A stretch of 20,766 nt of DNA, taken from positions 1 through 20,766 of the forward strand of contig CAJARA010000007.1 of the NCBI GenBank assembly GCA_903944295.1, given 5' to 3'. Under the pieces are notes generated by a model. That model saw only the letters and a list, made by a program, of their open reading frames with translations. It made no database searches and was not told the origin of the DNA. This stretch comes from an uncultured Chloroflexota bacterium (GTDB taxonomy: Bacteria > Chloroflexota > Limnocylindria > Limnocylindrales > Limnocylindraceae). This document shows positions 14,105 to 20,766 of this stretch, in pieces (the first letter of the stretch is position 1; each line of letters opens with the position of its first letter). The position numbers were made by a program, and so were the translations under genes.

Positions 14105-14980
14105 GTGACCCTCGCCAACGAGAGCCCCACCCAGAAGCCAGGGCGCGCGGCGCGCGACCATGCTGACGTTGCGCTGAAGGCCGCCGCCGAAGGGCGTTGG
14201 CAGGAGGCCGCCGACGCGAATCGCGCCGTGCTCGCCTTCGCCGCAGAGATCAAGGTGGAGGAGCGCATTGAGGCGCAGAATCGTTTGGCGAAGTGCCTCT
14301 GGGAGTTGGGCGATCTCGCCGGCTCCAAGAAGGAGTACCAGGTCACACTGACGCTTGACCCACTCAACCGAATCGCCGAGCGCAACCTTGAGCGACTGAA
14401 GGGTTTGATCAAGCAGGTCGGTAAGAAGACCACCCCAAGCTCCGAAGGGGCAACCACCCCAGCCGGCATCTTCATTCAAGAGGCGGGGACCACTGGGTTT
14501 GCGCACCTCACCAACGTTGCCGATGTTGCAACCCTCGCGCAGGTGAACCCTGGCGACGCGGTGGAGCTGCTCACCCTCAGCAACCGGCTGATCGCCAAAG
14601 CGAACGGGATTGAGATCGGTCGCGTGGAGCCGCGCATCGCTGCGCGACTGCTCAAGCTGATCGCGGACGGTAACGTCTACAGCGCGGGGATCACCTCGAT
14701 TAGCGGTGGCGACATCCGCATCATCATTCGCGAAGAGAGCGTCAGCGCCAAGAACCTTGGGAAGGTCTCCTTCCCAACGGCAACGCGCACCAACGACGAG
14801 CGCCCATACACGAAGGGCTCCTTCTTCCGCGAAGACGAAGGCTTCAGCGATGATGATGACGACGACACGTATGAAGACGAGACGCCAGTGGCGGATCGCG
14901 TCACCGCCGAGCCACCAGAGAAGACGGCAGACGACGCCTTCCTCCCTGAGAGTGAAGAGGCCGGATCTTCCGAAGAGTAA
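14105..14980 (+). CDS. TPR protein with a conserved-looking beta domain and acidic tail
   Basis: The 291-residue protein has no signal peptide. Residues 15-100 form tetratricopeptide-type helices (ADVALKAAAEGRWQEAADAN, AQNRLAKCLWELGDLAGSKK, LTLDPLNRIAERNLERLKGL). After a Thr/Ser-rich linker, residues 120-212 look like a small mixed alpha/beta domain (GIFIQEAGTTGFAHL, NPGDAVELL, IEIGRVEPRIAARLLKLIAD, GGDIRIIIREE). The C-terminus (243-291) is strongly acidic, with six consecutive Asp at 249-254, and probably disordered. TPRs suggest a protein-protein adaptor. The next gene lies 36 bases downstream in the same reading frame, so the two are probably co-transcribed and may be partners. No catalytic motif is visible and the function is unknown. 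Confidence 0.8.
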   Translation: MTLANESPTQKPGRAARDHADVALKAAAEGRWQEAADANRAVLAFAAEIKVEERIEAQNRLAKCLWELGDLAGSKKEYQVTLTLDPLNRIAERNLERLKGLIKQVGKKTTPSSEGATTPAGIFIQEAGTTGFAHLTNVADVATLAQVNPGDAVELLTLSNRLIAKANGIEIGRVEPRIAARLLKLIADGNVYSAGITSISGGDIRIIIREESVSAKNLGKVSFPTATRTNDERPYTKGSFFREDEGFSDDDDDDTYEDETPVADRVTAEPPEKTADDAFLPESEEAGSSEE

Positions 14981-15016
14981 GAGAACCCGCGAGCCGCAGG
15001 AGCTGGTGAGGGGCGC

Positions 15017-17338
15017 GTGGTACCGCATCTCCGCGACGCGCGGATGGCGCGAACTGTTGCCGCGGTTGCACGCGACGGCGCGCTCCTTCTTGATCTCAAC
15101 GCCGATGAAGCATCACTCGCTGCCGCTGGTGCGCGCCAAGGCTGCCGCAGCGTGGTCCATTCGGCGGACCAACTCGCGGAGTGGGAGATCAGTGTTGCGC
15201 TGAGGCCACCGAGCGTCCGCAGCTTTGAGCTCGCCGTTGCGCAACTTCTTGAAGAGGTTGGCACGGAACTTGATGCCGGGTGGCGCGGCAGTTGCAGCGC
15301 CTGCGGTCAGCCGCTCCGCATCGCCGCCTGGCGCTGGGACGACACCTCCGCCGATACCGATCCGAATCGCCGTCCCACGGCACGTCGTGCAGTCTGCGCC
15401 GCGTGCAAGGGGCTCGGCAAGCGCGGCGATGCCTCAGCGATGCGGCCGGGTGAGGCGGCGGCGCAGGTCGCACTCGGCGGCGAACTTCGCAGCGAGCTGC
15501 TGACACTGCTCGGTCCCGATGCGCTGGCGCGCTGGACGCCGCGACAGCTCCAGGTGCTCGTTGCGTTGCAACGTGGCCTCGCCCGCTCTACAGAAGTGGC
15601 GACCTCACTCACGGCACTTCGCGTGGCGGTGGCACAGGCGGCGCTCCGGAGTGCGCGACCCGATCCAGCGCTGAACCCAGGCGCGAGCGCGCGACCGTGG
15701 TGGGAGATCGCACCGTGGCAGGCGCTTGCCGAAGCGGTTGATGATCAGCGACGCCAACTCCTCTTGGCAGAGGAGCTTCCACGTGACCTCACGCTGAGTA
15801 GCGATCTGGTCAACCTCGGCTATCCAGGTCGACCAGTGATTGCGTCGCGCGCCTCCGCTACTGCGCGGAGTGCGCTGATCTCACTTGGTACAACGAGTGG
15901 AGCGCGCGCCGTTCTCGTGCGGCTACGACTCGGCGACAACGTTCTCTCTCGCATCTTCCGACAACGGGCAACGCTTTTTTCTGGCGGTGCTGATCTGGTG
16001 ACGGATGCGGCGACCAGTGCAGATTCAGAGAGCTCAACCGCTGTTGCTGCGGCCATCGCGCGACTCCTCGTTGCACTCGACCCGCTGATTCAAGATGGAT
16101 CACTCGTTGTTGTTGAAGTTCCAGAGTCACTTTCGTCGCTTGCGGGCTGCCTCACCGCGGCGAGCATGGCGAGCGGGAGGGTGAGCGAGATTGAACGGTT
16201 CACACGCGAAGATGGCGTGAGCTGTCTCTCCATCACCATCACCACACCTCCAACACGTAGCCGCTCGGCCGGCGCACCTCGAGGCGGCGAGCGCGGTCCA
16301 CTGCGCGGCGATGCGCTGCAGCGCGTCCTTGCCGACCTCGTGGTTGCGAGAGGCGAGCCCTGCACGCCAGCGCAACTCCTCACGCTCTACGCCCTGCACC
16401 GCTCATCGGGGGGCGGCCTGCTGGAGAGTGCGGACCTACTTGAAGAGTTCAACGAGATTCTCACGCTGCGCGATCAACTGCGCCCCCTCGGCTCTGCCGA
16501 CCGACTGGTGCAGTGCGCCGACAACCGCATCTTTGTTGACGGGCGCACGGAGCGAGAGCGGCTTGGCGCCGCTGGCGGGGATGCCGACGATGCGGCGATC
16601 GCCGCCGCAGCCGCCGCAGGTCGCGCCGCAGGGAGTGTCCCGGAGAGGGACCGCCTCCTCACCGACGCACTTCGCGAGGCGTACTTTGTTGAGAGTGAGG
16701 AGGGGAGCGCGCCGCGCTGGGGCGCTACCAACGGCGGTGCCGATCGCGGTGCCGATCGCGCGGCGCAGATTGTGCTGCTGCTCGCGGTAGGTGCGGCGAT
16801 GGGACTCCACACTGCGGTCGCCCCTGCACTTGCAGCGATTGAGGTGGATGGCCTGCCGCTCGGACGGCGTGTTGCACGCGACCCGATCGATTCATCACCG
16901 CCACTTCGCCACCGTTCCGACCGCGCCGCCTTTGATCAAATTGACGCGCTTCTCTTCCGTCGCGGCCGGAGCGTGATCATGTGTGAAGTTGCGTTGGGGC
17001 CGCTTCCACTTGCGACACTCCTCCTCGCGCGCCACAGTAAGGTTCCGAACGATCGTGAGGTGGTGCGACTCCTGATCACCGAGCGCGCACTCCTTCCGTT
17101 GGTTAAGTTGCGCCTCGCGCGCGATGAGCGCCTCGCCGCGGCGTGGGAGGAGCAGAACTGGCACGTGCTCGCAGCAGATCAGTTGGCGCTCCTTGCACGA
17201 CTCCCTTCCCCGCGCCTCGCCGATCTTGAGGGCTACTTGGGAGATGCCCCGCCTGAGCGCGGGCTCGGTGCGCAGCTCGACCTCGCCTCGGCGGGCTGGA
17301 GCGACGCCCCCCAAGGTTCCACCGACCCCGTATCCTGA
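15017..17338 (+). CDS. Degenerate zinc-ribbon DNA-methylase-like protein with C-terminal PD-(D/E)xK-like domain
   Basis: The 773-residue protein is not closely recognised. Residues 18-90 resemble the opening of DNA methylases that carry an inserted zinc ribbon, but motif I is lost (GALLLDLNADEAS). The ribbon itself is present: C93-x2-C96 and C127-x2-C130. LARWTPRQLQVLVALQRGL (170-188) and the following helices resemble the same family. No (D/N)PP(Y/F/W) catalytic motif is found, so methylation is unlikely. Residues 430-560 are helical and unassigned. Residues 636-730 look like a restriction-endonuclease-type fold: D643 in FDQIDALLFRRG, E657 in SVIMCEVALG, then VVRLLITERALLPLV and WHVLAADQLALLARL. 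The ExK lysine is not obvious. Start: GTG at 15017 with GAGGGG at 15008-15013. It is probably co-transcribed with the TPR gene. A DNA-binding or nuclease-related role is inferred. Confidence 0.7.
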   Translation: MVPHLRDARMARTVAAVARDGALLLDLNADEASLAAAGARQGCRSVVHSADQLAEWEISVALRPPSVRSFELAVAQLLEEVGTELDAGWRGSCSACGQPLRIAAWRWDDTSADTDPNRRPTARRAVCAACKGLGKRGDASAMRPGEAAAQVALGGELRSELLTLLGPDALARWTPRQLQVLVALQRGLARSTEVATSLTALRVAVAQAALRSARPDPALNPGASARPWWEIAPWQALAEAVDDQRRQLLLAEELPRDLTLSSDLVNLGYPGRPVIASRASATARSALISLGTTSGARAVLVRLRLGDNVLSRIFRQRATLFSGGADLVTDAATSADSESSTAVAAAIARLLVALDPLIQDGSLVVVEVPESLSSLAGCLTAASMASGRVSEIERFTREDGVSCLSITITTPPTRSRSAGAPRGGERGPLRGDALQRVLADLVVARGEPCTPAQLLTLYALHRSSGGGLLESADLLEEFNEILTLRDQLRPLGSADRLVQCADNRIFVDGRTERERLGAAGGDADDAAIAAAAAAGRAAGSVPERDRLLTDALREAYFVESEEGSAPRWGATNGGADRGADRAAQIVLLLAVGAAMGLHTAVAPALAAIEVDGLPLGRRVARDPIDSSPPLRHRSDRAAFDQIDALLFRRGRSVIMCEVALGPLPLATLLLARHSKVPNDREVVRLLITERALLPLVKLRLARDERLAAAWEEQNWHVLAADQLALLARLPSPRLADLEGYLGDAPPERGLGAQLDLASAGWSDAPQGSTDPVS
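17331..17336 (+). promoter_or_regulatory. Possible -10 element before the DUF885 gene
   Basis: TATCCT overlaps the stop of the upstream gene and lies 60 bases before the GTG at 17397. It resembles the elements at 13124 and 14044. There is no clear -35. Confidence 0.3.
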
Positions 17339-17383
17339 CGCTACGACGATCCACGAACGGGTCGCAGTAGCCCCGGTACCCCC

Positions 17384-17391
17384 GGAAGGAG
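17384..17391 (+). promoter_or_regulatory. Ribosome binding site that decides the DUF885 gene start
   Basis: GGAAGGAG lies 5 bases before the GTG at 17397. An in-frame ATG at 17124 would overlap the upstream gene by more than 200 bases and add residues unlike the family, so the GTG is preferred. Confidence 0.7.
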
Positions 17392-17396
17392 CCCAC

Positions 17397-19085
17397 GTGT
17401 CCAAGCCACTCTCCGCCAACGATCAGGCCGTACAGAAGCTCGCCGATGAGCTCTGGAAGGAGATGCTCGCCGCCTCACCACTCTGGGGAACCTTCCTCGG
17501 GATTGAGGTGAACGACGGCGCACTCGATGACAACTCGGACGCGGCGCGTCTGCGCGACCGCGCCATGTGGGAGAAGTACGGCAAGGCGGCCGGTGCGATC
17601 GGCGACGATGGTCTTGATATTGAGTGGAAGATCACACGCGACCTGATGCGCGTTGGCGCGGAGATCGCCATTGAGAAGGACAACCACCGCATGGACCTCC
17701 TCTCATCCGTTGACCATATGGATGGCGTGCAGACGCTGCTTCCGCAGATCGCCACCTTCCAGGATGCGAAGACGCCAGAGAAGTTTGCAAAGCTGGTCAG
17801 CCGCCTCAAGGCCTTCCCGAAGTTCATGGACGGCTATATCGAACGCGTGACGGAGGCGGAGAAGCGCGGCCTTGTCGCCTCGAAGATCTCCACCGAGCGT
17901 CTCATTGCGCAGCTTGATGGCCTGATGGCGATCCCAGCGGCGCAGTCGCCGATCGTCACCGCTGCGAACGTAGCGGGTGATGCCGAGCGCGCCGAACTGG
18001 CGAAGATCGTTGCCGAGTATGTGGATCCGCAGATCAAGCGCTATTACGACGCGGTCTCCGGGAGTTACCGCACCAAGGCGCGCGAAGTGCCAGGACTCTG
18101 CTCTGCGCCGAACGGCGCCGAACTCTACAAGGTGGCGATCCGCAGCTGGACGGGACTCACCCTTGATCCGAAGGAGCTGCACGAGATCGGCCTGCAGGAG
18201 TGGGCGGAGATCCAGGAGGAGATGAAGGTCATCTCCACCAAGCTCGGCCACGGCGGCTCAATTGAGAAGCTGCGCGATGCGGCGGAGTCAGATCCAACGA
18301 ATGTTGCCGTCTCAAAGGAGGCGCTCATCGTACGCATCAAGGAAGACATTGATCGTGGCTACGCGGCGGCGGGGAAGGTCTTCGGACGATTCCCTAAGGC
18401 TGGCTGCGACGTCAAGGCGGTTGAGGACTTCAAGGAGAAGGATGCACCCGCGGCGTACTACTTCAGCCCAGCGGCTGACGGTTCGCGCCCAGGGACGTAC
18501 TACGTGAACGGCTACGACCTGCCGTCGCGCTTCTTACACGCCCTCGCACCAACCACGTATCACGAAGCGATTCCGGGCCACCACTTCCAGATCGCACTGG
18601 AGATGGAGCTCGAGTTCCTTCCTGATCTTCGCAAGCACGCCTCGCACCTTGCGGGGAACGCCTACGTTGAAGGGTGGGGCCTCTACTCCGAGCGACTTGC
18701 CGATGAGCTCGGGCTCTATCGCAGCGAGATGGAGCGCTTCGGCATGTTGCAGGGTCAGGCGCACCGCGCCGCACGACTCGTCGTGGACACCGGCATCCAC
18801 GCGTTCGGTTGGACGCGCGATAAGGGCGTGGAGTTCATGGAGTCGGTCGGCCTGCCGCGCACAGATGCGGAGATCGAGACCGATCGCTACATCGCCTGGC
18901 CAGCGCAGGCGCTCTGCTACAAGGTTGGGCAGCGCGCCATCCAGCGCACACGCAAGGCGATCGAGCAGCGCGACGGCGCGAAGTTCGACATCAAGTCGTT
19001 CCACGATCACGCGATTGGGCACGGCCAGATTCCGCTGCCGGTCTTTGAGGCCGAGATGCCGAACTGGGTTAAGCCAACCGCGTGA
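17397..19085 (+). CDS. DUF885 family protein, putative metallopeptidase
   Basis: The 562-residue protein matches the DUF885 family in length and motifs. PTTYHEAIPGHHFQIALEM (385-403) contains the HE-x4-HH cluster (H389, E390, H395, H396) expected to bind zinc. NAYVEGWGLYSERLADELGL (421-440) contains a further Glu likely to be a ligand. RLVVDTGIHAFGWTRDKGVEF and a C-terminal GQIPLPVFEAEM are also typical. The N-terminal half has WGTFLGIEVNDGALDD and a long helical region. There is no signal peptide, whereas many relatives are lipoproteins, so a cytoplasmic location is likely. Peptide substrates are unknown; the activity is inferred from the motif. The gene has its own ribosome site, and its stop overlaps the EamA transporter start (GTGA). 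Confidence 0.9.
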   Translation: MSKPLSANDQAVQKLADELWKEMLAASPLWGTFLGIEVNDGALDDNSDAARLRDRAMWEKYGKAAGAIGDDGLDIEWKITRDLMRVGAEIAIEKDNHRMDLLSSVDHMDGVQTLLPQIATFQDAKTPEKFAKLVSRLKAFPKFMDGYIERVTEAEKRGLVASKISTERLIAQLDGLMAIPAAQSPIVTAANVAGDAERAELAKIVAEYVDPQIKRYYDAVSGSYRTKAREVPGLCSAPNGAELYKVAIRSWTGLTLDPKELHEIGLQEWAEIQEEMKVISTKLGHGGSIEKLRDAAESDPTNVAVSKEALIVRIKEDIDRGYAAAGKVFGRFPKAGCDVKAVEDFKEKDAPAAYYFSPAADGSRPGTYYVNGYDLPSRFLHALAPTTYHEAIPGHHFQIALEMELEFLPDLRKHASHLAGNAYVEGWGLYSERLADELGLYRSEMERFGMLQGQAHRAARLVVDTGIHAFGWTRDKGVEFMESVGLPRTDAEIETDRYIAWPAQALCYKVGQRAIQRTRKAIEQRDGAKFDIKSFHDHAIGHGQIPLPVFEAEMPNWVKPTA

Positions 19086-20014
19086 GCAGGCGGGGCGGCG
19101 CCGCAGGCGCACTGCGCGGTGCCTCCCAGCGCACGATCGGGATCCTCGCCGCAATCGGTGCGGCGACGGCCTGGGGGCTCGGCGCAACCACGTCGGACTA
19201 CGTCCTCTCTTCGGGGATGGGGAACGATACGTTCCTCGTCCTTGAACTGAGCGTCGGCTTCGTCGTGCTGATGGTGATCGGCGCGCTGCGCGGTCAGCTT
19301 GGCGGTTTCCGTCACCCCGGCCTCACACGTGCCGCCGCCACAGGGCTGATTGAGCCGTGGGGCGCCTACACGCTCGGCAACATCGGCATCATCTTCAGTA
19401 GCGGCGCATTTGTTGCCCTCGTCTCATCACTGAATCCGGTGCTCGTTGCCCTCCTGGCGCTCCCATTCCTTGGTGAGCGGGTGAGCGGCACGGCGGCGGC
19501 GCTGATGGTCGTCTCCATTGGCGGCGTTGGGCTGGTGATCGGCGGCGATGCATTCGGCGGATCGCTCGATCCGCTCGGCATCCTCTTCTCCGTATTTGGC
19601 CTCCTCTGTGGCGCGACCTATTCGCTCGTCTCTTCCAAACTGGTACGCACCGTTCCCGTCCTCCCACTCGTGGCGTCGCAACTCCTCGTTGCAGCGCTCG
19701 CCTCTGCTGCGGTCCTTGCCGTTCGCGTTGGAGTTCTCAGTGGTGATCCAGGGATCCCAACCGAGTTCTCCGTCTGGGCGGTAGCAGTTGCCACTGGCAT
19801 CTTCGGTGGCGCCGCGCCGTTTATCCTCTTCCTCGAATCCACCAAGCGCATCCCTACCACCACCACCGCGCAGTTCGGCACACTCGTTCCTGTGATCGCC
19901 CTTGTTGGTGGCGTCCTCTTCCTCGGCGATCAGCCATCCGGATTCCAGCTGCTCGGCACCGCGATCGTGGTCGCCGCCCTCTCCGCACTCGCGCGGTATA
20001 CCCGAGCGCACTAG
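19082..20014 (+). CDS. EamA/DMT-superfamily transporter
   Basis: The 310-residue protein has about ten membrane segments arranged as two EamA repeats. The first runs from about 18 to 155 (TIGILAAIGAATAWGLGATT to VVSIGGVGLVIGG). The second runs from about 163 to 306 (LGILFSVFGLLCGATYSLVS to LLGTAIVVAALSALAR). The repeat ends FVALVSSLNPVLVALLALPFLGERV and VPVIALVGGVLFLGDQP are the typical P-x-(4)-LA-x(n)-GE type segments of this family. Such proteins usually export or import small metabolites; the substrate cannot be predicted. The GTG start overlaps the DUF885 stop by 4 bases, and the stop overlaps the next start by one base (TAGTG), so the three genes are probably translationally coupled. Confidence 0.9.
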   Translation: MSRRGGAAGALRGASQRTIGILAAIGAATAWGLGATTSDYVLSSGMGNDTFLVLELSVGFVVLMVIGALRGQLGGFRHPGLTRAAATGLIEPWGAYTLGNIGIIFSSGAFVALVSSLNPVLVALLALPFLGERVSGTAAALMVVSIGGVGLVIGGDAFGGSLDPLGILFSVFGLLCGATYSLVSSKLVRTVPVLPLVASQLLVAALASAAVLAVRVGVLSGDPGIPTEFSVWAVAVATGIFGGAAPFILFLESTKRIPTTTTAQFGTLVPVIALVGGVLFLGDQPSGFQLLGTAIVVAALSALARYTRAH

Positions 20015-20634
20015 TGCCGCGACGCGCTGACGACCTCTCCACCGCAACCCGGCTCTCCGTTGTCAGCATCGTCTGGAGTTCCCTCGTGGGCGCCGTCGCG
20101 GTCTTCGCTGCGCTGCAGAGCGGCGCGCTCTCGCTGCTCGGATTCGGCGTCAACGCGCTCATCGATGCGTCAGCATCGGCGGCGCTGGTCTGGCGCTTTG
20201 CCGTTGAGGTGCGCGCGCCACGACGAGCCGAACGAGTGGAGCGGGCGGCGGAGCGTGTTGTTGGCGCCGCCCTCTCTGCGCTTGGTATCTACCTCATCGC
20301 AGGGTCAGTACAGGCGCTCGCTGCAGGGGTGCACCCTGAAGGGAGCGATCTTGGCCTTGCGCTCCTCTGCGCCTCGCTCGTCGTGCAGCCACCGCTCGCA
20401 CTGCTGAAGCGACGCGTTGCGATCCGTCTTCGCAGTGGCGCACTCCGCGCCGATAGCTTCCTCACCGCCATCGGTGCGCTCCTTGCGCTCCTGAGCCTGA
20501 TTGGGCTCGCCGCCACGGCGCAGTTCGGCGTTGGTTGGGCAGATGCGGTCGCGGCGCTCGCCGTTGGGCTGATAGTGCTCCGTGAAGGGGCGACCAGCCT
20601 CGGCCTTAGCCGCCAGAGCCTCAGGCGCCGATAA
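20014..20634 (+). CDS. Short cation-diffusion-facilitator-like membrane protein
   Basis: The 206-residue protein has about six membrane segments and no cytoplasmic C-terminal domain, whereas typical CDF proteins are near 300 residues. Similarity to the CDF fold shows in SGALSLLGFGVNALIDASAS (36-55), SAALVWRFAVE, KRRVAIRLRSGALRADSFL and VGWADAVAALAVGLIVLREG (173-192). The metal-site residues are altered. TM2 has N47-x3-D51 in place of DxxxD. TM5 has D147-SFL with Leu150 and Gly154 where HxxxD would be. It resembles the small CDF/TMEM163-like group rather than zinc antiporters such as YiiP, so metal transport is uncertain. The GTG start overlaps the EamA stop. Its 3' end overlaps a convergent gene by 14 bases. 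Confidence 0.7.
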   Translation: MPRRADDLSTATRLSVVSIVWSSLVGAVAVFAALQSGALSLLGFGVNALIDASASAALVWRFAVEVRAPRRAERVERAAERVVGAALSALGIYLIAGSVQALAAGVHPEGSDLGLALLCASLVVQPPLALLKRRVAIRLRSGALRADSFLTAIGALLALLSLIGLAATAQFGVGWADAVAALAVGLIVLREGATSLGLSRQSLRRR

Positions 20635-20766
20635 CCGCTCGCGCGAGAAGGGCTGCCTTACGCGCACGTCCAACCACCGGTCGGTGTGGACGCCGCGCGC
20701 CGTATCCATCGCGCTCAATCTGGCGCAGGATCTCTCGATAGAGGAGTGCTGCGGCGCGGATTGAGC
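20621..20766 (-). CDS. C-terminal end of a probable squalene/phytoene synthase, 5' part outside the window
   Basis: The minus strand is open from the window edge (first full codon at 20764) to a TGA at 20623-20621, giving 47 residues. The segment AAALLYREILRQIERDGYG followed by a basic stretch and RKAALLARAV resembles the C-terminal helices of squalene/phytoene synthases (consensus of the form AALLYxxILxxIExxGYDVfxRRaxVxxxRKLxLxxRA). These enzymes join two isoprenoid diphosphates head to head; phytoene synthase is the first step of carotenoid synthesis. The catalytic Asp motifs lie outside the window, so squalene, hydroxysqualene and phytoene synthase cannot be told apart. The gene runs towards the CDF-like gene and overlaps its 3' end by 14 bases. 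Confidence 0.65.
   Translation of the reverse strand, partial: SIRAAALLYREILRQIERDGYGARRPHRPVVGRARKAALLARAVIGA

Noticed and set aside
14978..15019. Possibility that the TPR gene and the 773-residue gene are one gene broken by a stop codon
   Set aside because: They share a frame, but the TPR protein ends in a natural acidic tail, and the second gene has a plausible GTG start with GAGGGG just upstream. Two genes are simpler.
14087..15028. Minus-strand open frame (313 codons) opposite the TPR gene
   Set aside because: The + strand frame has a strong ribosome site, TPR pattern and acidic tail; the antisense frame shows no domain and is explained by GC-rich codon bias.

Overview
The window is GC-rich, densely packed bacterial chromosome. 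Genes commonly overlap by 1 to 8 bases and no stretch over about 100 bases lacks a gene. Fatty-acid genes of the discrete type II kind, a LytR-CpsA-Psr (LCP) envelope protein and a probable phytoene synthase end point to a bacterium of the Chloroflexota/Actinobacteriota sort. A streamlined Chloroflexota member is my best guess, but there is no rRNA or other strict marker, so this is inference. I found no RNA genes, insertion sequences, CRISPR arrays or prophage.

Region 1 (start to 10385, + strand) reads as one long lipid/envelope operon. It runs: fused acetyl-CoA carboxylase carboxyltransferase beta-alpha (accDA, 5' end outside the window), a biotin-carrier-like protein that has lost its biotinylation lysine, accC, fabZ, a calcineurin-like phosphoesterase with substituted metal ligands, fabF, a canonical accB with an intact AMK site, fabH, fabG, and a Cys-rich LCP protein. 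ACC makes malonyl-CoA, FabH primes, FabF elongates, FabG reduces and FabZ dehydrates. The enoyl reductase, fabD and acpP are not in the window. The most interesting point is two AccB-type proteins in one operon, one unable to carry biotin.

Region 2 (10396-13048, - strand) is a two-gene magnesium/metal unit. The first gene is a soluble PRC-barrel + MgtE-N + CBS protein with no transmembrane channel. It is translationally coupled to an Nramp-family transporter whose metal site looks like the Nramp-related Mg transporter type.

Region 3 (13151-20634, + strand) holds an unrecognised polytopic membrane protein; a TPR protein with an acidic tail; a 773-residue protein that looks like a degenerate zinc-ribbon DNA methylase joined to a PD-(D/E)xK-like domain; a DUF885 putative metallopeptidase; an EamA/DMT transporter; and a short cation-diffusion-facilitator-like protein. 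The last three are overlapping or tightly linked.

Region 4 (20621 to the window end, - strand) is the 3' end of a gene whose 47 visible residues resemble the C-terminus of squalene/phytoene synthases. It converges on the CDF-like gene and overlaps it by 14 bases.
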